Of a stretch of DNA of 64,000 bases, positions 41,071-49,242 are shown in pieces. The notes below the pieces were generated by a model that was not told the origin of the DNA, did not search any database, and was given only the letters and a program-made list of their open reading frames with translations. The stretch spans positions 1 to 64,000 of the forward strand of contig CAPEBR010000008.1 in NCBI GenBank assembly GCA_948602995.1, given 5' to 3'. The DNA is from an uncultured Dorea sp. Lineage in GTDB: Bacteria; Bacillota; Clostridia; Lachnospirales; Lachnospiraceae. The position numbers were made by a program, and so were the translations under genes. Positions within the stretch are counted from its first letter, which is position 1, and each line of letters begins with the position of its first letter.

Positions 41071-42894
41071 ATGAATAATCAAAAGGAAATAGAAATCTTT
41101 AGTTTTACAATGACGGGGAACAGGCTGAACAGATGTGTTCAGGAGCAGCTTTCAGGCTGCGGTTATCTCTGTGAGGGATATACGACAGCAAGGCTTCAGG
41201 ATCCAGAGGGTCTGAAGACGCCGGACGTGGATCTGAAGACATGGATCGGGCAGCGGTGGGGAAAGAAGATGTTCTTATTCATCGGTGCGTCAGGAATTGC
41301 GGTCAGATGTATTGCACCCTGGGTGAAGGACAAGTATACGGATTCTGCGGTGCTTGTGATGGATGAGAAGGGAGAGCATGTGATCCCCCTGCTTTCCGGA
41401 CACATGGGAGGTGCAGTGGAGGCTGCTAAGGAGATCGAAAGGGCAGTGCATGCCAAAGCGGTAATTACAACGGCCACGGATGTACAGGGCAGATTTGCGG
41501 TTGACATATTTGCGCGAAGGAATGACCTTGAGATCACAGACCGGAACCTTGTGACAAAGATATCCGCAGCAGTGCTGGAGGACAGGCCAATTGGGTTTTA
41601 CAGTGAATTGCCTTTAGCAGAACCTATTCCGAAGGGACTGACCCGGTGTACCAGTATAAAGGAGCTGCCTGATTTTGCATATGGGATTGCGGTTGTGGCC
41701 AGGGAGAATTTTGCTTGTGAACGGAAGGGAAATATACTCTTCTTAAGGTCACGGAGTTTTCGCAGAATCGTGGTGGGAATCGGATGCAGGCGGGGGACGT
41801 CAAAGCATCAGATCAAGACTTCCCTGGAAAGACTTCTTAAGGAACACGGACTTAAGCTTGAGAATGTATCGTGCCTTGCAAGTATTGATCTTAAGAAGGA
41901 GGAGCCTGGCATCCTGGCATTTGCAAGAGAACATCATCTTCCATTTTATACATACTCTGCCAGGGAGCTTCAGAAGGTTCCGGGTGAGATGACAGGATCT
42001 GATTTTGTCCTTAAGACGGCAGGGGTGGATAATGTATGTGAGCGTGCTGCAAGATACTGTGCCCCAGAGGGAAAGCTTCTGCAGCCGAAGAGAATTGCCG
42101 GAGGGATTACCCTTGCCCTTGTGGAGGGGAAGCTGCCGGGTATACTTTTATTTGGCGGGACAACAGAAAGCCTTGAATTGCTTGCTTTCCTCCGGAATCT
42201 CAGGGCAGAGGTAACAGTAAGTGTTGCCACAGAATACGGAAAAGAGGGGATCGCAGAGGATGAGAAGACAAAGGTAATCTGCGGACGGATGGACAGGGAA
42301 GAGATGAGCTCTTTCATCCGGGAACATTCTATTGGTCTTGTGATTGACGCGACCCATCCCTTTGCTGCAGAGGTAACCAGGCAGATCAGGCAGGCATGTG
42401 AAGGGACAGAAACAGAATATATCCGGTGTCTGCGGGAAGAGACAAAGACGCCGGAGGAGGGAACAGACCAGGCTGTGTATGTGTCTTCTATAAAGGAGGC
42501 AGTAGAATATCTGAAAACCGTAAAGGGAAGGATTCTCATTACAACCGGGAGCAAAGAACTTAGAAGATTCTGCGAGATACCGGATTACAGGACGCGCTGC
42601 TGTGCGAGAGTACTCTCTGTGCCGGATTCCATAATATCCAGCGCAGAATGGGGTTTTTCCGGGAGAAATCTGATCGCCATGCAGGCTCCGTTTTCAAAAG
42701 AAATGAACATTGCAGCGATTCATTATGCGGATGCGGATTTCTTTGTGACAAAGGAGTCCGGAGATGCCGGGGGAATGAAGGAAAAGATACAGGCATGCAC
42801 GGAGACAGGGACGACGATGGTCGTTATCCGGCGCCCGAAGGAAACAGGGCGCTCTGTGGAAGAGATCTGTAAAGATTTAAGAGAGAAATATTAG
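41071..42894 (+). CDS. cbiGJ: Fused CbiG-CbiJ: cobalt-precorrin-5A hydrolase and cobalt-precorrin-6A reductase
   Basis: A 607-residue fusion of two steps of the anaerobic cobalamin pathway. CbiG (residues about 1-350) opens the lactone of cobalt-precorrin-5A with loss of acetaldehyde; GHMGGA, TTATDVQGRFAVD and the C-terminal VGIGCRRGTSK are visible. CbiJ/CobK (about 360-607) reduces cobalt-precorrin-6A with NAD(P)H: ILLFGGTTES, IDATHPFA, ITTGSKEL. The start at 41071 fits the CbiG N-terminus, but no ribosome site precedes it and a promoter is placed so that the transcript would start at this ATG. GTG 41032 is the alternative, lying within the promoter. It lies upstream of the cobalamin riboswitch, hence outside that control. 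Confidence 0.88.
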   Translation: MNNQKEIEIFSFTMTGNRLNRCVQEQLSGCGYLCEGYTTARLQDPEGLKTPDVDLKTWIGQRWGKKMFLFIGASGIAVRCIAPWVKDKYTDSAVLVMDEKGEHVIPLLSGHMGGAVEAAKEIERAVHAKAVITTATDVQGRFAVDIFARRNDLEITDRNLVTKISAAVLEDRPIGFYSELPLAEPIPKGLTRCTSIKELPDFAYGIAVVARENFACERKGNILFLRSRSFRRIVVGIGCRRGTSKHQIKTSLERLLKEHGLKLENVSCLASIDLKKEEPGILAFAREHHLPFYTYSARELQKVPGEMTGSDFVLKTAGVDNVCERAARYCAPEGKLLQPKRIAGGITLALVEGKLPGILLFGGTTESLELLAFLRNLRAEVTVSVATEYGKEGIAEDEKTKVICGRMDREEMSSFIREHSIGLVIDATHPFAAEVTRQIRQACEGTETEYIRCLREETKTPEEGTDQAVYVSSIKEAVEYLKTVKGRILITTGSKELRRFCEIPDYRTRCCARVLSVPDSIISSAEWGFSGRNLIAMQAPFSKEMNIAAIHYADADFFVTKESGDAGGMKEKIQACTETGTTMVVIRRPKETGRSVEEICKDLREKY

Positions 42895-42979
42895 AGCGTA
42901 ATCTAGAGGAAATACCTTTTGACACTTACATTATAGAATATTTTCAGTGCCTGTCAGAGGAGTCCTTATTAGGGTGAAT

Positions 42980-43140
42980 CTGACGGGTTAAAAGGGAATC
43001 AGGTGTAAAACCTGAGCGATCCGGTCACTGTGAGCAGGGAGTGGGACCATGTGATGCCATTGCAGGAAGAAATGCGAGAAGGTATGGTCAGATGATGATC
43101 TGCAAGCCAGGAAACCTGCTGAAAATATTTATGAACAAGC
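42980..43140 (+). ncRNA. Cobalamin riboswitch
   Basis: Conserved parts in order: GGGAATCAGGTGTAAAACCTGA (from about 42994), GGTCACTGTGAGC (near 43022), variable arm, and the B12 box AAGCCAGGAAACCTGCTG (near 43107). An upstream hairpin CCTGTCAGA...TCTGACGGG precedes it. It binds adenosylcobalamin and switches off the downstream biosynthesis operon; two terminators follow before cbiL. Confidence 0.9.
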
Positions 43141-43170
43141 TTCCGATGAAAGTGGGTTCATGTGAAGAGC

Positions 43171-43198
43171 ATGAAGCTGTCAGGCTTCACGGTTTTTT
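43171..43198 (+). terminator. Terminator 1 of the cobalamin riboswitch
   Basis: TGAAGC (43172-43177) and GCTTCA (43184-43189) around TGTCAG, followed by CGGTTTTTT. This is the likely expression platform. Confidence 0.7.
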
Positions 43199-43201
43199 AT
43201 G

Positions 43202-43233
43202 ATACCTGTTTTCGGAAGAAAACAGGTATTTTT
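43202..43233 (+). terminator. Terminator 2 of the cobalamin riboswitch
   Basis: ATACCTGTTTTC (43202-43213) pairs perfectly with GAAAACAGGTAT (43218-43229) and TTTTT follows. It lies just after terminator 1 and would tighten repression. Confidence 0.8.
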
Positions 43234-43272
43234 ACGCATATTCGACTTTAATTCAGAAAGGAAATTACAAGC

Positions 43273-43965
43273 ATGAAAGGAACTTTATACGGGGTGGGAG
43301 TCGGACCGGGAGATTCCCGGCTTATGACTTATCTTGCAGTAGAGACAATCGAAAAATGTCCGGTTATAGCCGTACCTGCAGAGGGCAGGGAACATGCAGT
43401 GAGCTACCGGATTGCGGATGGAATTGTAAAAGGGCTGGATCAAAAGGAATGTCTGAATCTTTCCACTCCCATGACAAAGGATCTTAAGGTACTGGAGCAC
43501 AATTATGAGGAGGCAGCCAGACGGATTATAGAACGGCTGGAGGATGGAAAGGATGTGGCATATCTTACACTTGGTGATCCGACCATCTATTCTACCTATA
43601 TTTATATTCACCGCATTGTAAAGGCAAGAGGATATGAGGCCCGGATTATTAACGGTATCCCGTCGTTCTGTGCAGTGGCGGCAAAGCTTGGGGACAGTCT
43701 GGCTGACCGGTCAGAACAGCTTCATATTATTCCCTCTACTTATGATATTGAAGAGGCGCTGACCTATCCGGGCAGCAAGGTGCTGATGAAAGCGGCGTCT
43801 AAGCTTTCTGTCGTGAAACAGACGCTTAAGGAAAAGGGCATGAAAGGAATCATGGTGGAAAACTGCGGCCTTCCTGAGGAGCGTATATACGGGCAGGTAG
43901 ACGAGATGCCGGAAAATGCAAGCTATTATACGATTATTGTGGTAAAAGAGAACGGACATGATTGA
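43273..43965 (+). CDS. cbiL: Precorrin-2/cobalt-factor II C20-methyltransferase
   Basis: A 230-residue SAM-dependent methyltransferase of the tetrapyrrole family. GTLYGVGVGPGDSRLM at the start is the family P-loop-like motif, and VAYLTLGDPTIYSTY near residue 95 is the GDPxxY motif with the substrate pocket. It adds the C20 methyl group of cobalt-factor II. AGAAAGGAAAT precedes the ATG. It is the first gene under the riboswitch. Its stop overlaps the start of the ABC ATPase gene by 8 nt. Confidence 0.93.
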   Translation: MKGTLYGVGVGPGDSRLMTYLAVETIEKCPVIAVPAEGREHAVSYRIADGIVKGLDQKECLNLSTPMTKDLKVLEHNYEEAARRIIERLEDGKDVAYLTLGDPTIYSTYIYIHRIVKARGYEARIINGIPSFCAVAAKLGDSLADRSEQLHIIPSTYDIEEALTYPGSKVLMKAASKLSVVKQTLKEKGMKGIMVENCGLPEERIYGQVDEMPENASYYTIIVVKENGHD

Positions 43966-44800
43966 ACTAAAAAAGCTTACGAAGAAATATGATGAATTTA
44001 CGGCTGTAAAGGAGCTGGATCTGACCATCGAAACCGGGGGATTTTTCGGGCTTCTCGGGCCGAACGGCGCGGGGAAGTCTACAACCATCGGAATGCTGTC
44101 AACACTTTTTCTTCCTACAGAAGGAGAGATTCTCATAGACGGCGAGAGACTGACGAGAAAGAATACAGTACTGAAACGTAAGATCAGTGTTGTGACACAG
44201 GAGTACTCCATGAGGCAGGATATGACCATAGAGGAGGTCATGGAATACCAGGGAAGACTGTATTTCGTGCCAAAGAAGGAGAGAAGGGAAAAGACACAGG
44301 AGCTTTTGGAGTTCTGTGATCTTATGGATTACAGAAAGCGTACAGTCCGCAAGCTCTCAGGCGGCATGAAGAGGAAACTCATGGTATGCCGCGCACTGCT
44401 TACTGAACCAGAGATTCTCCTTCTGGATGAGCCGACAGCAGGGATGGACGCCCTGGCCAGACGTCAGATGTGGAATCTTCTGAAAAGATTAAACCGGAAT
44501 CATCTGACCATCCTGCTTACGACACACTATATGGAAGAGGCGGAGATTCTCTGCGACCGGGTAGGACTGATGGACCGCGGAAGGCTTCAGGAGGTGGATT
44601 CACCCAGGGCAATGATTGAACGGCTGGGATGTTATGCGGTGGATCAGGTATCAGAGGAGCAGACCAGAAGCTTTTTCTTCCAGACACAGGAGGAGGCAAT
44701 CCGTTATCTGTCCGGGCGCAAGGATCTGGCATCTCTGAGAAATACCACGCTGGAAGATGTGTTTCTTGAAAAAGTTGGAAAGTATCTGGAAAGGCATTAG
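43958..44800 (+). CDS. ABC-2 exporter ATP-binding subunit
   Basis: A 280-residue ABC ATPase of the drug/polysaccharide exporter (DrrA-like) type: Walker A GPNGAGKST near residue 35, signature LSGGMKRKL near 130, Walker B LLLDEPTAGMD near 150, and the C-terminal domain typical of this group. It overlaps cbiL and is followed after 28 nt by its permease. It is not an importer of the BtuD or CbiO type. Placed within a riboswitch-controlled operon, it may export a tetrapyrrole or metal, or be involved in insertion of surface components; the substrate is unknown. Confidence 0.88.
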   Translation: MIELKKLTKKYDEFTAVKELDLTIETGGFFGLLGPNGAGKSTTIGMLSTLFLPTEGEILIDGERLTRKNTVLKRKISVVTQEYSMRQDMTIEEVMEYQGRLYFVPKKERREKTQELLEFCDLMDYRKRTVRKLSGGMKRKLMVCRALLTEPEILLLDEPTAGMDALARRQMWNLLKRLNRNHLTILLTTHYMEEAEILCDRVGLMDRGRLQEVDSPRAMIERLGCYAVDQVSEEQTRSFFFQTQEEAIRYLSGRKDLASLRNTTLEDVFLEKVGKYLERH

Positions 44801-44828
44801 AAAAATAATAGAGGAAGAAAGGCAGAAT

Positions 44829-45560
44829 ATGGGAATCGTAACAGTATTATGGGAAAAATGGGTGGAATTCCGGAGAGATTTTTATAAGATTACACTGGCG
44901 GCAATGATTGCCCCGCTTATGTATATTCTCGTATTTGGTATGGGAATTCAGACAATTTCACATGGACAGCCGTACCTGCAGTTTCTGATCCCGGGCGTGG
45001 TGGCTCTGACAACAATGAATGGCAGCTTTAATGCCATTGCACAGAATCTGAATGTGCAGCGTCTGTATGAAAAGGCATTTGACCAGGTGATGATCTCCCC
45101 CACACCCCTGTGGCAGTTTATTGCGGGGCAGATTATCGGAGGGAGCTTAAGAGGAATCTATGCAGGCTGTGTGATTATCCTGCTGGTGCTTCCCATCGGA
45201 GTCAGGCTATGCTTTAACGGGTGGTCGTTTCTCATTATGTTTTTGAACGGAGCAGTGTTCTCCACCCTTGGGGTGGTGGTGTCCTTTTACGCCAGAACGC
45301 ATACGGATGTGCCGCGTTTTTCCAACTATGTGATTATGCCGATGGCTTATCTGTGCAACACATTTTTTTCATCGGATTCCATACCTCATGGACTAAGAGA
45401 GGTGATCCAGCTGCTGCCTCTTTCACAGGCAAGCAGTATGATCCGCAGTATCGCAAACAGGGAGCCGTTTTCTTATGCGGGAATCGGAATTCTGGCAGCA
45501 TATCTTGCCATATTGATGGTCCTTGCATTTTGCTTTTTATATAAGAAAAAAAATTTGTAG
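44829..45560 (+). CDS. ABC-2 exporter permease
   Basis: A 243-residue membrane protein with six hydrophobic helices of the ABC2_membrane type (start around KITLAAMIAPLMYILVFGMG, then GVVALTTMNGSFNA). GGAAGAAAGGC precedes ATG 44829; the open frame extends to 44757 into the ATPase gene. It works with the ATPase at 43958-44800. The signature IMPMAYLCNTFFSSD near residue 180 is the usual permease motif of this family. Substrate unknown. Confidence 0.85.
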   Translation: MGIVTVLWEKWVEFRRDFYKITLAAMIAPLMYILVFGMGIQTISHGQPYLQFLIPGVVALTTMNGSFNAIAQNLNVQRLYEKAFDQVMISPTPLWQFIAGQIIGGSLRGIYAGCVIILLVLPIGVRLCFNGWSFLIMFLNGAVFSTLGVVVSFYARTHTDVPRFSNYVIMPMAYLCNTFFSSDSIPHGLREVIQLLPLSQASSMIRSIANREPFSYAGIGILAAYLAILMVLAFCFLYKKKNL

Positions 45561-45572
45561 GAGGGATATAGT

Positions 45573-46163
45573 ATGAAAGATCTGGCTGACGGGAGTAGGA
45601 AGAAAATATTACGGCGTCTTGCGGCGCTGACAGGATTCTGTCTCGGACTTGCGGCAGCAGGCATGGGGACCTGCACAAGCGCGGCGGCAGAGAGCCGTTT
45701 GGAGGGACAGACTCTGGCAGACGGAAATTATGCGATAGAGGTTGTTTTATCAGGAGGGAGTGGAAAGGCAAGTGTAGAGTCTCCGACCCGGCTGACAGTG
45801 GAGCAGGGAGAATGTTTCGCCCAGATTACCTGGAGCAGCCCTAATTATGACTATATGATCGTAGACGGGGAGACTTACTATAATGAGAATACACAGGGCG
45901 GCAACTCCACTTTCCGTATTCCCATACTGGTATTTGATGAGGAGATGCCGGTTATTGCAGATACAGTGGCAATGGGATCCCCACATGAGATTCCGTACAC
46001 ATTGTTGTTTTATTCAGACTCTGTCGGCAGTGAGAGCAGTCTGCCAAAGGAGGGGGCAAAGCGTGTTCTCGTCATGGCCGCCTTTATTATTATCGCAGGC
46101 GGCATATTAAACTACTTTGTGAACAAGAAAAAAAGGAAGGATTATTTGGGAGCAAAAAGATGA
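45573..46163 (+). CDS. Surface protein with NEAT-like beta domain, membrane-anchored
   Basis: A 196-residue protein: signal peptide (residues about 10-38, ending TSAAAES), an extracellular beta-rich domain (NYAIEVVLSGGSGKASVESP, then ITWSSPNYDYMIVDGETYY, and FRIPILVFDEEMPVIADT), and a C-terminal membrane helix (about residues 165-182) followed by a positive tail (NKKKRKD). The domain resembles those in clostridial proteins labelled iron transporter or NEAT-like, seen near heme and cobalamin genes. A second diverged example may be at 50563-51105. Ligand may be a tetrapyrrole or metal; this is inferred. It lies between the exporter and bioY. Confidence 0.6.
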   Translation: MKDLADGSRKKILRRLAALTGFCLGLAAAGMGTCTSAAAESRLEGQTLADGNYAIEVVLSGGSGKASVESPTRLTVEQGECFAQITWSSPNYDYMIVDGETYYNENTQGGNSTFRIPILVFDEEMPVIADTVAMGSPHEIPYTLLFYSDSVGSESSLPKEGAKRVLVMAAFIIIAGGILNYFVNKKKRKDYLGAKR

Positions 46164-46747
46164 ACATAAAAAGTGAAAAACAATTTTTGAGTATACGTGA
46201 GCTGACAGCAGGCGGTTTGTTTGCGGCGCTGGTCGCTGTCGGAGCATTTATTAAGATTACATTGCCTACAGAACCAATTCCGATGCATTTTACCCTTCAG
46301 TGGTTTTTTGTACTGCTTGCAGGCCTGCTTCTGAATAAGCGTCTTGCAGGAGCCAGCGTGGGTGTATATCTGCTGATTGGATTAACAGGGGTGCCCATCT
46401 TTGCCTCAGGGGGAGGTCCTTCCTATCTGCTCCGGCCATCCTTTGGATATCTTCTGGGGTTTGCCATTGCCGCGTATATTATGGCGTGGATGTGTGAAGA
46501 GGCCGGACGAATCAGGTTCTGGAAACTTTTGTTTATCTCCATTGCTGGTCTGCTGGTCTATTATGGGATTGGGATGCTGTACTTTTTTGTTGTCTGTCAT
46601 TTCTTGATTTTTCAGGAGGTCACATGGAAGATCCTGCTGGTGAACTGCTTTCTGCTGACAGTAGGACCAGATTTTGCCCTCTGCGTGGCAGCTGTGGGAG
46701 TGGCGGCGAAACTTCGGGGAGTGGTCAGAGACTCCCTTTATGGATAA
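46160..46747 (+). CDS. bioY: BioY-type ECF transporter substrate-binding component
   Basis: A 195-residue membrane protein of the BioY family, the S-component that binds biotin for an energy-coupling-factor transporter. TAGGLFAALVAVGAFIKI at the start, FTLQWFFVLLAGLLL and the LTGVPIFASGGGPSYLLRPSFGYLLGF segment are the signature; six helices are predicted. Its ATG overlaps the previous stop. The general ECF ATPases and T-component are elsewhere. Why biotin uptake should be here is unclear; it might handle another vitamin-like ligand. Confidence 0.88.
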   Translation: MNIKSEKQFLSIRELTAGGLFAALVAVGAFIKITLPTEPIPMHFTLQWFFVLLAGLLLNKRLAGASVGVYLLIGLTGVPIFASGGGPSYLLRPSFGYLLGFAIAAYIMAWMCEEAGRIRFWKLLFISIAGLLVYYGIGMLYFFVVCHFLIFQEVTWKILLVNCFLLTVGPDFALCVAAVGVAAKLRGVVRDSLYG

Positions 46748-46772
46748 TAGAAGAATAGAAGAAGGAGGCATA

Positions 46773-46797
46773 TAACTGTGAGGGTACTGAACAGTTA
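46773..46797 (+). promoter_or_regulatory. Leader hairpin before hemC
   Basis: TAACTGT (46773-46779) and ACAGTTA (46791-46797) form a perfect 7-bp stem ending 6 nt before ATG 46804. It includes the start of the short upstream frame. Confidence 0.45.
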
Positions 46798-46798
46798 A
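46778..46798 (+). CDS. Six-residue upstream peptide frame before hemC
   Basis: GTG 46778 stands 9 nt after GAAGGAGG, the best ribosome site in the region, and reads MRVLNS before a TAA, only 5 nt ahead of the hemC ATG, which has no good site of its own. HemC may be translated by coupling to this frame. It may also be a chance frame in a hairpin. Confidence 0.35.
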   Translation: MRVLNS

Positions 46799-46803
46799 GA
46801 ACT

Positions 46804-47688
46804 ATGAAGAAAATCAGAATTGGAACAAGAAAGAGCCGGCTGGCTGTGATACAGGCGGAAACCGTGGCGAAATATATTAACCTTAATTGTGAAGGATATG
46901 AAGCAGAGCTGGTGAAGGTGGTAACGACCGGAGATCAGATTTTATCAAAAAAGTTAGATGAGATCGGGGAAAAGGGATTATTTGTTAAGGAGCTGGATCT
47001 GGCGCTGAAGAACGGAGTGACAGATCTCTCTGTGCATTCCTTAAAGGATATGCCCATGGATGTGCCGGCAGAACTTCCTGTCATTGGATTTTCCAGCAGG
47101 GAGGATGCAAGAGACGTTTTGGTACTGCCAGAGGGAGTTACAGAGTATGACGGGCGCGCTCCAGTCGGCTGCTCCAGCAACAGGAGGATTCTTCAGCTCC
47201 AGGACATTTATCCAGGAGTGGAGATAAAAAATATGAGAGGAAATGTCCTGACCAGACTGGAAAAGCTGGACCGGGGGGAATGCGGTGCGCTGGTTCTGGC
47301 GGCGGCAGGCTTAAAAAGGCTTGGACTTGCGGAGCGCATCAGCAGATATTTTCAGACAGACGAGATGATACCGGCTGCCGGACAGGGAATTCTGGGTATC
47401 CAGGGGAGGTCAGACAGGGACTATGGTTTCCTGCAGGATTTTTTTGACAGGGAGGCAGGAGACTGTGCCCTGTGCGAGAGGGCATTCATGACCTATCTGA
47501 ATGGAGGCTGCTCTGTGCCGATAGGCGTATATGCAGAGATTGTGGATGAAGAGAGGATGGAGGTACGGGGGCTTTACTATGATGAAACGACTGGAACCTC
47601 CCGGAGGATGCAGATGACAGGCAGCCGGAGCAGTGCGGCGGCACTTGGTACAAAGCTTGCGAAAAGGCTTAAGGAGGAAGGAATATGA
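46804..47688 (+). CDS. hemC: Hydroxymethylbilane synthase
   Basis: A 294-residue porphobilinogen deaminase. RIGTRKSRLAVIQAE at the start, VKELDLALKNGVTDLSVHSLKDMP, and the dipyrromethane cofactor attachment Cys in LNGGCSVPIGVY near the C-terminal domain are all visible. It joins four porphobilinogen molecules into hydroxymethylbilane, the linear precursor of all tetrapyrroles. Its stop overlaps the start of cobA-hemD by 4 nt. The placement in the cobalamin operon makes this copy devoted to corrin synthesis. Confidence 0.95.
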   Translation: MKKIRIGTRKSRLAVIQAETVAKYINLNCEGYEAELVKVVTTGDQILSKKLDEIGEKGLFVKELDLALKNGVTDLSVHSLKDMPMDVPAELPVIGFSSREDARDVLVLPEGVTEYDGRAPVGCSSNRRILQLQDIYPGVEIKNMRGNVLTRLEKLDRGECGALVLAAAGLKRLGLAERISRYFQTDEMIPAAGQGILGIQGRSDRDYGFLQDFFDREAGDCALCERAFMTYLNGGCSVPIGVYAEIVDEERMEVRGLYYDETTGTSRRMQMTGSRSSAAALGTKLAKRLKEEGI

Positions 47689-49193
47689 AGCAGGCAGGAA
47701 AAGTATGGCTGGTAGGCGCAGGTCCCGGTTCGGCAGAGCTATTAACTGTAAAAGCATGCCGGCTGTTAGAAACCGGGGACTGCATTGTATATGACAGGCT
47801 TGTAGGCAGGGAAATACTTGCTATGATTCCGCCGGACCGTGAGATGATTGATGTGGGAAAATCATCTGGAAACCACCTGGTACCCCAGTGGGAGATTAAT
47901 CAGATTCTGGTCAGGGAGGCAAAGCTTGGCAAAAAGGTAATACGTCTAAAAGGTGGGGATCCTTTTTTGTTCGGAAGAGGAGGAGAGGAATTAGAGGTCC
48001 TTAATAAAGAAGGAATTCCGTTTGAAGTGGTGCCTGGGATCTCTTCTGGATTTGCAGTTCCGGCTTATCAGGGGATTCCGGTTACACACAGGGATTATGT
48101 GTCCAGCATACATATTATCACAGGGCATCATAAAGCCGGAAAAAGTGAAGAGACTGACTATGAAGCCCTCGTCCGGACGAAAGGGACGCTGGTATTTCTT
48201 ATGGGCGTGGCTGCACTGGAAGGAATCATGGAGGGTCTTCTGAGTGCAGGAATGAGGGAGGATATGCCTGCGGCTATTCTGGAAAAAGGAACAACGGCAG
48301 ATCAGAGGCGGATTGTGGCAACCGTGAAAACTCTTGCAGGGGAAGCCAGGAAGCAAAGGATTGGGACTCCTTCCATTATTGTTGTGGGAGAGGTCTGCAC
48401 TCTTGCGGATCAATTCTCCTGGTACAAGGATCTTCCTTTATCGGGGGAAAGGATTGTGGTAACACGTCCTGCCGGACGAGGTATGAAGCTGCAGAATTAC
48501 TTAAAGGAATTAGGGGCAGAGGTTCTGTCTGTCCCGGTGATCCGGACGGTTCCGGTTACTAAGAAGGAGGATCTTGAGAGGATCCGGGCAGAGCTTGAGA
48601 GACTTAAGGAATATCAGGTGCTGGCATTCACGTCTCCTTATGGAGTGGAGCGGTTTTTCGAGATCCTTCTGGAGGAAGGAATGGATGCCAGGGATGTGTC
48701 ACATATGAGTTTCGCCGTGATCGGACAGGGGACGGCGGATGCTCTTAAGGAAAAAGGAATCCGGGCAGATTACATGCCAGAGCAGTATGACGGCGTCTCC
48801 CTTGGACGGCTGCTTTGTGAGACCATGGAGGACGGGGCGGGGATTCTTCTTGCAAGATCCTCCATCGGAGCCCCTGAGATCTTAAGGGAGATCGCTAAAA
48901 ACCAGTCCCTTACTTACACAGACCTGGCGGTCTATGATACGCAGTTCGAGGAAGAGATGGGAGAGCGTCTTCGCTCCTTCATGGAAGACGGCGGCGTCAC
49001 GAAGGTGATCTTCACCAGCAGCTCCACGGTAGAGGGATTCTGCAGGCTTATGGGTGCATACCCTTATGAAAAGATCAGGGCAGTATGCATCGGCAGGAAG
49101 ACTGCACAGAAGGCAGAAAGAGTCGGAATGCGGACTGCAACTGCCCAGAATGCCACACTGGAAGAGCTGGTACGGCACTGCATGGGACAGTGA
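47685..49193 (+). CDS. cobA-hemD: Fused uroporphyrinogen-III methyltransferase and synthase
   Basis: A 502-residue fusion. Residues about 1-245 are CobA/SUMT (VWLVGAGPGSAELLTVKA, GGDPFLFGRGGEE, GTLVFLMGV), which adds methyl groups at C2 and C7 of uroporphyrinogen III. Residues about 250-500 are HemD (IVVTRPAGRGMKL, FTSPYGVERFF, VIFTSSSTVEGFC), which makes uroporphyrinogen III from hydroxymethylbilane. The fusion is common in Clostridia. Together with HemC it brings the pathway from porphobilinogen to precorrin-2. No siroheme synthase-type dehydrogenase is next to it. Confidence 0.95.
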   Translation: MKQAGKVWLVGAGPGSAELLTVKACRLLETGDCIVYDRLVGREILAMIPPDREMIDVGKSSGNHLVPQWEINQILVREAKLGKKVIRLKGGDPFLFGRGGEELEVLNKEGIPFEVVPGISSGFAVPAYQGIPVTHRDYVSSIHIITGHHKAGKSEETDYEALVRTKGTLVFLMGVAALEGIMEGLLSAGMREDMPAAILEKGTTADQRRIVATVKTLAGEARKQRIGTPSIIVVGEVCTLADQFSWYKDLPLSGERIVVTRPAGRGMKLQNYLKELGAEVLSVPVIRTVPVTKKEDLERIRAELERLKEYQVLAFTSPYGVERFFEILLEEGMDARDVSHMSFAVIGQGTADALKEKGIRADYMPEQYDGVSLGRLLCETMEDGAGILLARSSIGAPEILREIAKNQSLTYTDLAVYDTQFEEEMGERLRSFMEDGGVTKVIFTSSSTVEGFCRLMGAYPYEKIRAVCIGRKTAQKAERVGMRTATAQNATLEELVRHCMGQ

Positions 49194-49242
49194 AGGCGTG
49201 GAACTGCTCCGTATATCACAGAGAAGAAAAGGAGAAGAAAAG

